Below are positions 1 to 8,583 of a stretch of DNA of 64,000 bases, piece after piece. The DNA lies in contig CBIHOH010000005.1 in NCBI GenBank assembly GCA_966211755.1, positions 1 through 64,000 on the forward strand, given 5' to 3'. Source of the stretch: Rhizobacter sp966211755 (GTDB lineage: Bacteria > Pseudomonadota > Gammaproteobacteria > Burkholderiales > Burkholderiaceae_C). Each line of letters begins with the position of its first letter. Positions within the stretch are counted from its first letter, which is position 1. Both the position numbers and the translations under genes were made by a program. The notes below the pieces were generated by a model. That model was not told where the DNA came from and did not search any database. It saw only the letters and a program-made list of their open reading frames with translations.

Positions 1-835
1 TCCAGACCGACTGGTGCACGTGCATGCCGGAGCCGTTGTCGCCGACGATGGGCTTGGGCATGAAGGTCGCGGTCTTGCCGTACGAGTGGGCCACGTTGTG
101 GATCACGTACTTCTGCAGCTGGACCCAGTCGGCGCGCTGCACGAGGCTGCTGAACTTGGTGCCGATCTCCATCTGGCCGGCATTGGCCACTTCGTGGTGA
201 TGCACTTCGACCGGAATGCCCAGCGATTCGAGCACCAGGCACATCTCGGAGCGCATGTCTTGCGCGCTGTCGACCGGCGGCACGGGGAAGTACCCGCCCT
301 TGACGGCCGGACGGTGGCCGGTGTTGCCGTGCTCGTATTCCTTGCCGGTGTTCCAGGAGGCTTCCTCGGATTCGATCTTCGAGAAGCAACCCGACATGTC
401 GTTGCTCCAACGCACGCTGTCGAACACGAAGAATTCGGGCTCGGGGCCGAAGAAGGCGGTGTCGCCGATGCCCGATGCCTTGAGGTAGGCCTCGGCGCGC
501 TTGGCCAGCGAACGCGGATCGCGCTCGTACGGCTTGCCGTCGCCCGGCTCGATCACGTCGCAGCTGAGGATCAGCGTGGGTTCTTCGAAGAACGGATCGA
601 TGTTGGCGGTGGTGGGGTCCGGCATGAGCTGCATGTCGGATGCTTCGATGCCCTTCCAGCCGGCGATCGACGAACCGTCGAAGGCGTGGCCCGACGTGAA
701 CTTGTCTTCATCAAAATGGGACACAGGCACGGTGACGTGCTGCTCTTTGCCGCGGGTGTCGGTAAAACGGAAATCAACGAACTTGATTTCGTTTTCTTTC
801 ACCATGTTCATCACGTCGGCGACGGTCTTTGCCAT
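1..835 (-). CDS. glnA: Glutamine synthetase type I, N-terminal part (3' end outside the window)
   Basis: Makes glutamine from glutamate, ammonia and ATP; the central ammonium-assimilating enzyme, a cytoplasmic dodecamer. 278 codons are visible from the ATG at 835; the rest lies beyond base 1. Visible family marks are the beta-grasp domain with DGSSIAGW (residues 53-60), the metal-binding PEPEFFVF (131-138), QMEIGTKF (221-228) and HVHQS (272-276). The adenylylation tyrosine region is not in the window. The leader of about 100 nt contains a -24/-12 element, so transcription is probably under RpoN/NtrC nitrogen control. Nothing in the visible part is unusual. Confidence 0.97.
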   Translation of the reverse strand, partial: MAKTVADVMNMVKENEIKFVDFRFTDTRGKEQHVTVPVSHFDEDKFTSGHAFDGSSIAGWKGIEASDMQLMPDPTTANIDPFFEEPTLILSCDVIEPGDGKPYERDPRSLAKRAEAYLKASGIGDTAFFGPEPEFFVFDSVRWSNDMSGCFSKIESEEASWNTGKEYEHGNTGHRPAVKGGYFPVPPVDSAQDMRSEMCLVLESLGIPVEVHHHEVANAGQMEIGTKFSSLVQRADWVQLQKYVIHNVAHSYGKTATFMPKPIVGDNGSGMHVHQSVW

Positions 836-941
836 CAGGAACTCCTAGCGAGGCGCTTGTGGGCGGGGGGGTTGGATTCGAAGGGATGGAACGTTGTCAT
901 GTCCCTGGCCGGCACCGGCTCAGGAAATGCGCACAGGAATG

Positions 942-958
942 TAGCAGAAACCATGCCC
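942..958 (-). promoter_or_regulatory. Candidate sigma-54 (-24/-12) promoter of glnA
   Basis: The minus strand reads GGGCATGGTTTCTGCTA. The GG (957-956) and GC (945-944) dinucleotides have the invariant 10-base gap of RpoN promoters, as in enterobacterial glnAp2. Transcription would start near 932, about 97 nt before the glnA ATG. Seen in sequence; function inferred from spacing and gene identity. Confidence 0.7.
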
Positions 959-1072
959 GCCTCACCCCCTTTACAACAGCGGGAAATGGGGGCTTCCGCC
1001 GAGGTTTCAGAGGCAAAACGGCGGAGAAGTACAGGCCGATCAAAATGAGTATCAGCAGCGCCCAAAACAGGT

Positions 1073-1122
1073 GCACCAGGAAACTCCAATTTGGTGCGCC
1101 AACTTCTCGCTCAACGCACCAA
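1073..1122. promoter_or_regulatory. Candidate NtrC-type enhancer: three GCACCA half-sites
   Basis: GCACCA at 1073-1078, its inverted copy TTGGTGC at 1092-1097, and GCACCAA at 1116-1122. Starts of the core GCAC/GTGC are 21 and 22 bases apart, so all three lie on one face of the helix. They sit roughly 140-190 bp upstream of the predicted glnA start, a usual enhancer distance. Spacing within a pair is one helical turn longer than in the textbook 17-bp NtrC palindrome. The last half-site overlaps the end of the neighbouring CinA-like gene. Confidence 0.45.
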
Positions 1123-1929
1123 TTCGGGGCCAAGCTCCACGCCATGGGCGTGCAGTCCCGCCAGCAGGTAGTCATAGGCGGCCCCCATCTGCTCGCCCCT
1201 GCCCTTGACGCCGAGTTCGATGTGCCGACCCCATTCGGGGTGGTCGACGCTGGGCAGGCTGAAGACCTTGATGCCTTCGAAGCGCGCCTCGACCTGCTGC
1301 ATCAGTGGCGTGAGCGTGCCCTCCAGGGCACCCCGCACGATGACCGAGCGCTCCCGCTGCGGCTCGCTGCCGTGCAAATGGGCGAAGTGGTGGTCGAGCA
1401 CCCACTCCATCATCGGCCAGGCCATGACCGGAAACCCCGGCAGGAAGAACACACCGCCCTCGCCCGCCCGCACCGAGAACCCGGCGATCCGGTTGTACGG
1501 GTTGGGCACGAGGTCGGCGCCCGCCGGGAACATCGCCATGTTCAGGCGCAGCAGGTTGTCCGGCGCTTGCGGATCGTAGGGCAGGCCCTTTTCGGCCGCC
1601 GTCTCGCGCATGCGCTGCCGCAGGAGATCGGCCGCCTGCGGATGCAGGGCCAGCGGCAGCCCGAGGGCCCGGGCGGCGCACTGGCGCGTGTGGTCGTCGG
1701 GGGTGGCGCCGATGCCGCCGCACGAAAACACCACGTCGCCGGTTTCGCGCGCCGCCTTGAAGGCGTCCCGCAGGTCGGCGGTGATGCGCTCCGGATCGTC
1801 GCCCACGTAACGCACCCAGGCCAGGGCCAGGCCGCGGGCCGACAGCAGTTCGATGGTCTTGGGCAGGTGCTCGTCCTGGCGTTTGCCGGACAGGATCTCG
1901 TCGCCGATGATGAGGAGGCCGAAGTTCAT
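1111..1929 (-). CDS. Molybdopterin-binding (CinA/MoaB-like) domain protein
   Basis: 272 aa cytoplasmic protein of the MoCF-biosynthesis fold, similar to the N-terminal part of competence/damage-inducible protein CinA. It starts MNFGLLIIGDEILSGKR and carries SCGGIGATPDDHT at residues 69-81, the family signature for binding the pterin or nucleotide phosphate. It lacks the C-terminal nicotinamide-nucleotide amidase domain of full CinA, so deamidase activity is not expected. Its start overlaps the stop of the upstream EI24 gene by 4 bases (ATGA type), indicating translational coupling. Exact substrate unknown. Confidence 0.85.
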   Translation of the reverse strand: MNFGLLIIGDEILSGKRQDEHLPKTIELLSARGLALAWVRYVGDDPERITADLRDAFKAARETGDVVFSCGGIGATPDDHTRQCAARALGLPLALHPQAADLLRQRMRETAAEKGLPYDPQAPDNLLRLNMAMFPAGADLVPNPYNRIAGFSVRAGEGGVFFLPGFPVMAWPMMEWVLDHHFAHLHGSEPQRERSVIVRGALEGTLTPLMQQVEARFEGIKVFSLPSVDHPEWGRHIELGVKGRGEQMGAAYDYLLAGLHAHGVELGPELVR

Positions 1930-2822
1930 GGGGCGGGTTCCCGCGGTGGGGGCAAGGGTGGCGTCGGTGCCGGCGACCCGATCGACGGGCCGGGCGCAGG
2001 CGTGAAAGGCGGTGCAGGCACGGTGTCGAGCTCGGCGCGCATGGCCTCCAACGCGGCCAGCGCATAGTGCGAAAACCAGAGTGACGAAAAGGCGAAGACC
2101 AGGGTGTAGATCCAGATGGCGACCGGGATCAGCAAGGGCGCGATGATCAGGAACCCCGCCCCCGAAGCCCACACCACGGACGGCGCGGCGCCCAGCAGCC
2201 CGCTCGCCACGCCCATGCCGAACAGGGGCAGCCGGTGGCGCCGGATCAAGGTCCGGCGCTCCAGCCGGGTCGCGTGTTCGGCCAGCACGTCGTAGCTCAT
2301 CACCCGGTAGGTCAACCAACCCCAGATCAAGGGCGGGAGCACCAGCACCAGCGGGGGAATGAACCAGAACGGCACGGACACGACGAGCGCGACCAGGGCG
2401 ACCAGCGAGGCCACCAGGCCGCCCACGATGCTGGAGGCAAAGGAGCCGCCGTGCCGCCGCTCCAGCGCCGGAAAGCGCCGCTCGGCGACAAGGCGCAGCA
2501 TCGCCGGCGTCATCAGGGCCGTGACTGCCAGCAGTGTCAGCAGCACCACCAGCGGGGTGGCGAGGAACACCACCACCAACGGTGCCACGACCGCCTTGAA
2601 ACCCTGCAGCCCCATGCCGGCCAGCCACTCGTTCACGGAATGCGCCAGCTCCCAGCTGTCGAGCAGGCCACGCACGGCGTCGAGTGCGTCCTCCCAGAAG
2701 AAGTAGGCCAGGCCGAACACGAGGCCGGCCATCAGCAGCAGCGGGGCGAGCGAATACAGGATCACCCGGCGGTGCAGGCAGTAGGCCGCGGCCCGCCAGA
2801 ATGAATCGAACAGGAGCTTCAT
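1926..2822 (-). CDS. EI24-domain (CysZ-like) integral membrane protein
   Basis: 298 aa with about six hydrophobic segments (around residues 20-45, 75-115, 135-180, 215-255) and a proline-rich cytosolic tail from about residue 265. The pattern fits the EI24/CysZ superfamily, in which CysZ is a sulfate channel; no sulfur-assimilation genes are nearby, so sulfate transport cannot be claimed. Start ATG at 2822 chosen because the hydrophobic N-terminus begins directly after MKLLFDSFWR. Forms an operon with the CinA-like gene (4-base overlap) and lies 39 bases downstream of the AIM24-family gene. Confidence 0.75.
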   Translation of the reverse strand: MKLLFDSFWRAAAYCLHRRVILYSLAPLLLMAGLVFGLAYFFWEDALDAVRGLLDSWELAHSVNEWLAGMGLQGFKAVVAPLVVVFLATPLVVLLTLLAVTALMTPAMLRLVAERRFPALERRHGGSFASSIVGGLVASLVALVALVVSVPFWFIPPLVLVLPPLIWGWLTYRVMSYDVLAEHATRLERRTLIRRHRLPLFGMGVASGLLGAAPSVVWASGAGFLIIAPLLIPVAIWIYTLVFAFSSLWFSHYALAALEAMRAELDTVPAPPFTPAPGPSIGSPAPTPPLPPPREPAP

Positions 2823-2861
2823 GGAACTGCAGGAAAGAGAGGGAGCGGAGAAAGCGCCCGG

Positions 2862-3677
2862 TTACTCGTCGTCGCCGCCGAGAATGCCGCCCAGCAGGCC
2901 GGCCGCGCCGAAGCCGCCCAGCACCGAGCCCTCCTCGCGCCCTCTTCCGCCCGCCTGCGGCGCCGCGGCGAACACCCGCGAGGCCAGGCGCGAGAACGGC
3001 AGGCTCTGCAGCCAGACGGTGCCGGGGCCGGTCACCTTGGCGAAGAACAGGCCTTCCCCGCCGAACAGCGCGGTCTTGATCTTGCCCACGTACTGGATCT
3101 CGAAATTGACGTTGGGCGTGAAAGCGACCACGCAGCCGGTGTCGATGAGCAGGGTCTGGCCCGGCTGCAGCTCGCGGCGCACCACGGTGCCGCCGGCATG
3201 CACGAAAGCCAGGCCGTCGCCCTCGAGCTTCTGCATCACGAAACCTTCGCCGCCGAAAAAGCCGACCGACATCTTCTGCTGCAGGTAGATGCCCAGGGAG
3301 ACGCCCTTGGCCGCGCACAGGAAGGAGTCCTTCTGGCAGATCAGCATGCCGCCCATCTTGCTCAGGTCCATGGGCAGGATCTTGCCGGGATAGGGCGCGC
3401 CGAATGCCACACGCTGCTTGGTCGAACCCTGGTTGGTGTACACCGTGGTGAACAAGGACTCGCCGGTGATGAGCCGCTTGCCGGCGCCCAGCAGCTTGCC
3501 GAAGAAGCCGCCCTGCCCCTGCGAGCCGTCGCCGAACACGGTATCCATGGCGATGCCGGCATCCATGAACATCATGCTGCCGGCCTCGCCCACCGCCGCC
3601 TCGCCCGGGTCGAGTTCGATCTCGACGAACTGCATCTCCGCGCCCTTGATCTCGAAATCGACTACGTCCATGGCCAT
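2862..3677 (-). CDS. TIGR00266/AIM24 family protein
   Basis: 271 aa beta-rich protein beginning MAMDVVDFEIKGAEMQFVEI, a typical start of the TIGR00266 (AIM24-like) family, with many short glycine-rich turns such as GEAGSMMFMDAGI (30-42) and FFGGEGF. Members form a double-stranded beta-helix fold; the bacterial role is not known. AAGGAG stands upstream of the ATG at 3677 at a normal distance, which fixes the start. The C-terminus ends in a Gly/Asp-rich stretch. First gene of a minus-strand run with the EI24 and CinA-like genes, divergent from the diguanylate cyclase gene at 3810. Confidence 0.85.
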   Translation of the reverse strand: MAMDVVDFEIKGAEMQFVEIELDPGEAAVGEAGSMMFMDAGIAMDTVFGDGSQGQGGFFGKLLGAGKRLITGESLFTTVYTNQGSTKQRVAFGAPYPGKILPMDLSKMGGMLICQKDSFLCAAKGVSLGIYLQQKMSVGFFGGEGFVMQKLEGDGLAFVHAGGTVVRRELQPGQTLLIDTGCVVAFTPNVNFEIQYVGKIKTALFGGEGLFFAKVTGPGTVWLQSLPFSRLASRVFAAAPQAGGRGREEGSVLGGFGAAGLLGGILGGDDE

Positions 3678-3809
3678 CTTTGCTTCTCCTTTGATAAATA
3701 GATCGAACCGCCCCCCATGCGGGTGGAAGCACCGGGTGCTTCGTTCCTAGGGGGGAGCCACAACGCCGCGGCTGCGACTGAAAATTGGACCAGATTCTGA
3801 CACTTCGCG

Positions 3810-5003
3810 ATGACCGTACACCCGCCCACCCTGCTGCTGTGCTGCACGCTGACGATGCTGCTGTCGGCCGGGCTGATGTCGCTCTTCGGCGGATCGCAGC
3901 GTGTCTACCGCGGCTACGGCTTCTGGACGCTGGCCCAGTGGCTGGCGGCCCTGGGGCTGCTCCTGCAGCTGTGGCACGACGGCCATCCCGGCGTGCTGCC
4001 GCTCGCCCAGCTGCTGCTGATGCAGTGGCCGGTGCTGCTGCTGGCCGGGTTCAGGCGCTTCGAGCCGCGCAGGGCCGCGCGCCGCCTGCCGGCCGCGGAC
4101 GGGCTGGTGCTGGCCTTGGCCTACCTGCCCTGGCTCGCCGCATGGCTGCACGGCGCAGACCCCCGCTGGCAAGCCGCGACCTCCTCGCTGGGCATGTTCT
4201 GGCTGCTGGCCTACGCCGCCCACTCCCTGCGGCGCCTGAACGGCTTGCCCGCCGGCGGGGCGGCGACGCCGCTGCTGGCGCTGCTGTGGCTCGGCGGCGC
4301 GACCCATGGCCTGCGCCTGGCCGGCGGCCTGGCAGGCTGGACGGACAGCCCGGCCCTGCCGCTGGCGGCTGCCGCCGTCGAGCTGCTGAGCCCGCTGGCG
4401 ATGCTTTATGTCGGGCTCGTGCTCACCGGGGAGCGCACCCAGCAGGAGCAGGCCGCCTCGCAGCGGCGGCTGCGCCGGCTGGCCGACCTCGACGCGCTGA
4501 CCGACGTGCCCAACCGGCGCCACTTCCACGAGCTGGCACAGCAGGCGCTGGCCAACGGCCGAGCCGCCGCGGGGGCCCTGCTGATGATCGACATCGACCA
4601 CTTCAAACGCATCAACGACCTGCTCGGCCACCGGGCGGGCGACCAGGCGCTGCGCGAGGTCGCGCGCAGCATGCGGCAAAGCCTGCGCCTGGGCGACGTG
4701 GCCGGGCGCCTGGGGGGCGACGAGTTCGTCGCCCTGCTGCCGGCCACCTCGATACACGATGCCATCGCGGTGGCCGATCGCATCGTGCTGCCGCTGAGCG
4801 TGCGCAGCGCCCTGCCGCTCAGCCTGAGCTTCGGCGTGGTGCAGGTGCAGGCCGGCGAAAGCCTGGACGAAGCCTTGCACCGGGCCGACCAGGCCTTGTA
4901 CGAGGCCAAGCGCCAAGGCCGCAACTGCGCCGTGGTGGCGACCGGCGACGATGGGCGCCCCGTCTTCACCCAAAGCATGCCCCTGGGGCTGGTGGCCATG
5001 TGA
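3810..5003 (+). CDS. Membrane-bound GGDEF diguanylate cyclase
   Basis: 397 aa. The first ~205 residues hold about six hydrophobic segments, forming an uncharacterised membrane sensor, followed by a short linker and a GGDEF domain (about 220-385). The active-site loop LGGDEF is intact (302-306) and DIDHFK (261-266) is present, so it should make cyclic di-GMP from two GTP. The RxxD product-inhibition site (RLGD, 293-296) sits five residues before GGDEF, so feedback inhibition is expected. No EAL domain is present. Monocistronic, in front of the Na/Pi cotransporter gene with an 81-base gap. Confidence 0.92.
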   Translation: MTVHPPTLLLCCTLTMLLSAGLMSLFGGSQRVYRGYGFWTLAQWLAALGLLLQLWHDGHPGVLPLAQLLLMQWPVLLLAGFRRFEPRRAARRLPAADGLVLALAYLPWLAAWLHGADPRWQAATSSLGMFWLLAYAAHSLRRLNGLPAGGAATPLLALLWLGGATHGLRLAGGLAGWTDSPALPLAAAAVELLSPLAMLYVGLVLTGERTQQEQAASQRRLRRLADLDALTDVPNRRHFHELAQQALANGRAAAGALLMIDIDHFKRINDLLGHRAGDQALREVARSMRQSLRLGDVAGRLGGDEFVALLPATSIHDAIAVADRIVLPLSVRSALPLSLSFGVVQVQAGESLDEALHRADQALYEAKRQGRNCAVVATGDDGRPVFTQSMPLGLVAM

Positions 5004-5084
5004 GACGTTGTGCAGACGAAGGCAACGGCGGATAGACTCCAGACATCGCCAATCGCTTTCGAGACCTCGAGGCCCTGCTCCCGT

Positions 5085-6752
5085 ATGCAGCATCTGCTGA
5101 ACCTGCTTGCCGCCATCGCCCTGCTCGTATGGGGCACGCACATCGTGCGGACCGGCGTCCTGAGGGTCTTCGGCGAAAACCTGCGCCGCGTGCTGTCTCG
5201 CAGCTTCAGCAACCGATTCAATTGCGTGCTGGCCGGCCTGGGCGTCACCAGCATCGTCCAATCCAGCACCGCCACGTGCCTGATCGTCGCCTCCTTTGTC
5301 GGCAAGGGGCTGGTCACCACCGGCATGGCACTGGCCGTGATGCTGGGCGCCGACGTCGGCACGGCCCTGATGGCAGTGGTGTTTTCGTTCGACCTGTCCT
5401 GGCTGTCGCCGCTGCTGATCTTCGTCGGCGTGGTGATGTTCATCTCGCGCCAGGCCAGCACCTTCGGCCGCATCGGGCGGGTGCTGATCGGCCTCGGCCT
5501 GATCACCCTGGCCTTGCAGCTCATCGTCGACGCCACCCGCCCCCTGACCGAGTCACCGGCGGTGCGCGCGCTGCTGGTCGCGCTGCCGAACGAGATCCTG
5601 CTCGACATCGTCGTCGGCGCGGTGCTCACCGTGCTGTCGTACTCGAGCCTGGCCATCGTGCTGCTGACCGCCACCCTCGCCGCCTCCGGCCTGCTGCCGG
5701 TGCCGGTGGCGCTCGGCCTGGTGCTGGGAGCCAACCTGGGCAGCGCCATGCTGGCGCTGATCGCCACCAGCGGGGCGGGCGCCCCGGTGCGGCGCCTGCC
5801 CATGGGCAACCTGATCTTCAAGCTGGTGGGCGCGATGGTCGCCATTCCGCTGGTGCCCAAGGCCTATGCGCTGCTGGTGCAACTGGTGCCGTCGATGCAC
5901 CAGCAGGTGGTGCTGTTCCACCTCGGCTTCAACCTGATGCTCACCCTGCTGTTCCTCGGGTTCACCGGGCTCATCGGGCGCTCGGTCGACCGCTGGCTGG
6001 TCGAGCGCGACACCCAGGCCAGCAACACCCGGCCGCGCCACCTCGACCCGGTGGCGCTCGAGACCCCGTCGCTGGCCATCAGCTGCGCCGCGCGCGAGGC
6101 GCTGCACCAGGCCGACGTGGTGGAGACCATGCTGCGCGGCATCCTGCCGGTGATCCGCAACAACGACCTCGGCCTGGCCGAGCAGCTGCGCCGCATGGAC
6201 GACACGGTGGACACGCTCTACGCCGCGATCAAGTTCTACCTGACCCAGCTGTCGCGCGAGTCACTGTCCGAGCGCGAAGGCCGGCGCTGGACCGACATCG
6301 TCTCGTTCACCATCAACATGGAACAGATCGGCGACATCATCGAGCGGGTGCTGCAGGATGTCGAAGACAAGAAGATCCGCAAGAACCGCAGCTTCTCGGA
6401 TGCCGGCATGGCCGAGATCGTCCACCTGCACGAACAATTGCTCGCCAACCTGCGGCTGGCCATGAGCGTGTTCCTGGACGGCCACGTGCGCGACGCGCAG
6501 AAGCTGCTCGAGGAAAAAGCCCGCTTCCGCGACCTCGAGCACGAGTACGCCGCCACCCACATCGCACGGCTGCAAGGCAACACCGCGCAGAGCATCGAAA
6601 CGAGCTCGCTGCACATCGACCTCATCAGCGACCTCAAGCGCATCAACTCGCACATCTGTTCGATCGCCTATCCGCTGCTCGAATCGGCCGGGGCCTTGTC
6701 CAAGACCCGCATCCGCCACTCCCAGCTCGGCGCCCTGGTGGACGAGAACTGA
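5085..6752 (+). CDS. Na+/phosphate cotransporter family protein with PhoU-like C-terminus
   Basis: 555 aa. The N-terminal ~310 residues form the duplicated Na/Pi-cotransporter (NptA/PNaS) membrane domain: repeat one has GVTSIVQSSTATC (about 55-67), repeat two aligns as LTVLSYSSLAIV, where the usual Q of QSS is Y. From about residue 345 the protein is soluble and helical, like PhoU, ending near 540. The likely role is phosphate transport across the inner membrane, with possible efflux as in YjbB-type proteins. Start at 5085 chosen because MQHLLNLLAAIALLVWG is the usual family N-terminus; an upstream in-frame ATG at 5010 would add a non-conserved extension. Confidence 0.85.
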   Translation: MQHLLNLLAAIALLVWGTHIVRTGVLRVFGENLRRVLSRSFSNRFNCVLAGLGVTSIVQSSTATCLIVASFVGKGLVTTGMALAVMLGADVGTALMAVVFSFDLSWLSPLLIFVGVVMFISRQASTFGRIGRVLIGLGLITLALQLIVDATRPLTESPAVRALLVALPNEILLDIVVGAVLTVLSYSSLAIVLLTATLAASGLLPVPVALGLVLGANLGSAMLALIATSGAGAPVRRLPMGNLIFKLVGAMVAIPLVPKAYALLVQLVPSMHQQVVLFHLGFNLMLTLLFLGFTGLIGRSVDRWLVERDTQASNTRPRHLDPVALETPSLAISCAAREALHQADVVETMLRGILPVIRNNDLGLAEQLRRMDDTVDTLYAAIKFYLTQLSRESLSEREGRRWTDIVSFTINMEQIGDIIERVLQDVEDKKIRKNRSFSDAGMAEIVHLHEQLLANLRLAMSVFLDGHVRDAQKLLEEKARFRDLEHEYAATHIARLQGNTAQSIETSSLHIDLISDLKRINSHICSIAYPLLESAGALSKTRIRHSQLGALVDEN

Positions 6753-6765
6753 GCCGGCGGCGCGT

Positions 6766-6939
6766 TCAACCCGAGGAGTCCTTGCCGCGGGTGCGCGCCA
6801 CCCCGGTGAACATGCCGATGCCGAGCAGGATCACCGAGCCGATGGCCACGTAGAGCCCGGGCACGCCCGCGGTCACCAGGCCCCAGGCCACCCCGGCAAT
6901 GAAAATCATGAAACCCACGAGATACAGCGCGAACGACAT
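6766..6939 (-). CDS. Small two-helix membrane protein
   Basis: 57 aa, too short for common ORF cut-offs. It has two hydrophobic helices, about residues 3-24 (FALYLVGFMIFIAGVAWG) and 28-48, then a short basic tail TRGKDSSG. Codon third positions are mostly G or C as in neighbouring genes, and a purine-rich GGAGG stands just upstream of the ATG at 6939, supporting translation. It converges with the Na/Pi cotransporter gene, 13 bases apart. Function unknown. Confidence 0.7.
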   Translation of the reverse strand: MSFALYLVGFMIFIAGVAWGLVTAGVPGLYVAIGSVILLGIGMFTGVARTRGKDSSG

Positions 6940-7183
6940 GGCGACCTCCGTCTGATGGAAAGACCCGCGGTCGCCGGCGGCCGGCCGCGGAGCGGTTGAG
7001 CCACATCATGGCCACCGCGACCGCGCTCCGTCAGAGGCCGGAGGAGGAGCGGCGCGTAGTCCGGGCGCCAAGTGGAAGTAGCGGCGTCGACCTACAAGAC
7101 ACCGTCGGGCGTTGCACCTAGGCGAGACGAACGGGCTCTGCGGTGCCAATGGACGGCGACAGCGCAACCGGATCCGTCCGCGA

Positions 7184-8068
7184 TCAAGGCATGCGCATGG
7201 TCTGCGCCAGATGCGAATAGACCGCGGCCACGCGGCGCAGGTGCCGCGTCTCGGGATGCGTGAGCAGCCACAGCTCGGTCTCGCATTCGTCCAGGGGATC
7301 CGAGATGCGAAGCACATCGCTGCGCCCCTCGGCCAGGAACAGCGGCACGATGCCCACGCCCGAGCCCAGGGCGACGAGTTCGAGCACCGAGAGGATGCTG
7401 TTGACCCGGTAGCGGGGAGCGACTTTCGGGAAATGGCGCTTGCGCCACATCACCGAGGGATGCTCGGGCAGTGCATCGTCCGGGGCGATCCAGTCGACCC
7501 GGCCCGCCTCCACGTCCGCATACGAACTCGGCGACGCGGCACGTGCGGTGTAGAGCCCCATCCTGATCGGCCCCACTTGCTTGCCCACCAGGTGCAGGGG
7601 CGGCCGCTTGGTGGCCCGCACCGCGATGTCGGCGTCGCGGCGGGTCAGGCTAGCCAGCTCGTTGCCGGCATGCAGTTCGTAGGACAGCAAGGGATGCGCA
7701 CGGGCCAGCCCGCGCAAGGCTGGCGCCACCAGGCCATGGAGCACGGTGTCGGTGGTCGTGATGCGCACCGAGCCCGAGACCAGTGCCGGCTCGGCGGCTA
7801 CGGTGGAACGCGCCGCCTCGAGCGCCGCCTCGGTCTGCTCCGCGTGCTCGGCCAGCTGTGTGGCGAGCTCGGAGGGCAGATAACCCGAGCGCCCGCGTTC
7901 GAACAAGGCCCGGCCCAGCCCCCGCTCGATGCGCTGCAGGCTGCGGAACACCGTGGACGGATCCATGCCCAGCAATTCCCCCGCCGCCGCCAGGCTGCCG
8001 CCTCGCACCAGGGCAAGTGTGACCTCCAGGTCCGAGTGGGAAAGACGGTATTGCGTTGACGCAATCAT
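7184..8068 (-). CDS. LysR-family transcriptional regulator
   Basis: 294 aa. Winged-helix domain at about residues 8-67 (DLEVTLALVRGGSLAAAGELLGM followed by STVFRSLQRIERGLG), then a LysR substrate-binding domain to the C-terminus. It diverges from the doxX gene with a 77-base gap that contains a perfect 7-bp inverted repeat overlapping its own start codon, so it probably represses itself and controls doxX. Inducer unknown. Confidence 0.88.
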   Translation of the reverse strand: MIASTQYRLSHSDLEVTLALVRGGSLAAAGELLGMDPSTVFRSLQRIERGLGRALFERGRSGYLPSELATQLAEHAEQTEAALEAARSTVAAEPALVSGSVRITTTDTVLHGLVAPALRGLARAHPLLSYELHAGNELASLTRRDADIAVRATKRPPLHLVGKQVGPIRMGLYTARAASPSSYADVEAGRVDWIAPDDALPEHPSVMWRKRHFPKVAPRYRVNSILSVLELVALGSGVGIVPLFLAEGRSDVLRISDPLDECETELWLLTHPETRHLRRVAAVYSHLAQTMRMP

Positions 8069-8092
8069 GAATTGATTCTCCGCCTATTCATG
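8066..8092. promoter_or_regulatory. Inverted repeat, candidate LysR operator
   Basis: CATGAAT (8066-8072) and ATTCATG (8086-8092) are perfect 7-bp arms separated by 13 bases. The left arm covers the start codon of the LysR gene, which would let the regulator block its own synthesis while acting on doxX at 8146. Confidence 0.5.
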
Positions 8093-8145
8093 TTTCGACA
8101 TTGAAATCCTACATTCAATCCGTCCTCAACAACGGAAATCTCTTC

Positions 8146-8583
8146 ATGAACTCCCACTCCGCCAACCCGTCCTTCGAACTCGGCATCGCCCTGCTCCGCA
8201 TCAGCCTCGGCACCATGTGGATCGCCCATGCCCTGCTGAAGCTGTTCGTGTTCACCCTGCCCGGTACCGCCCAGTTCTTCGCCAGCATCGGTTTCCCGGG
8301 CTTCCTCGCCTACCCGGTCTTCGCGGTCGAGCTGATCGGCGGCCTGGCCCTGGTGCTGGGCGTGTACGCACGCCAGGTGTCGCTGGCGCTGGTCCCCGTG
8401 ATGGCCGTCGCGGCCTGGGTGCATGTCCCCAACGGCTGGGTGCATACCAGCCAGGGCGGGGGCTGGGAATACCCGGTTTTCCTGATCGCGGCGTCGCTGT
8501 CGCTGTGGTTGTTGGGCGATGGTGCTGTTGCCCTCAAGCGTAGCCGTCTTCTGGTCCCGGGACGGCCCGGGGCTGCCGGCTGA
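8146..8583 (+). CDS. DoxX-family membrane protein
   Basis: 145 aa with four hydrophobic helices (about residues 13-35, 45-65, 70-90, 108-128), the DoxX layout. The family includes thiosulfate:quinone oxidoreductase subunits and many small membrane proteins of unsettled redox or stress function. GGAAA stands 8-10 bases before the ATG at 8146; a TTG at 8101 in the same frame is less likely because it would overlap the control region. Probably the target of the divergent LysR regulator. Confidence 0.85.
   Translation: MNSHSANPSFELGIALLRISLGTMWIAHALLKLFVFTLPGTAQFFASIGFPGFLAYPVFAVELIGGLALVLGVYARQVSLALVPVMAVAAWVHVPNGWVHTSQGGGWEYPVFLIAASLSLWLLGDGAVALKRSRLLVPGRPGAAG

Noticed and set aside
897..1076. 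Minus-strand ORF with one hydrophobic segment (GTG at 1076, FWALLILILIGLYFSAVLPL)
   Set aside because: It would overlie the sigma-54 promoter and an NtrC-like half-site of glnA, has no ribosome site, and its second half is not protein-like.
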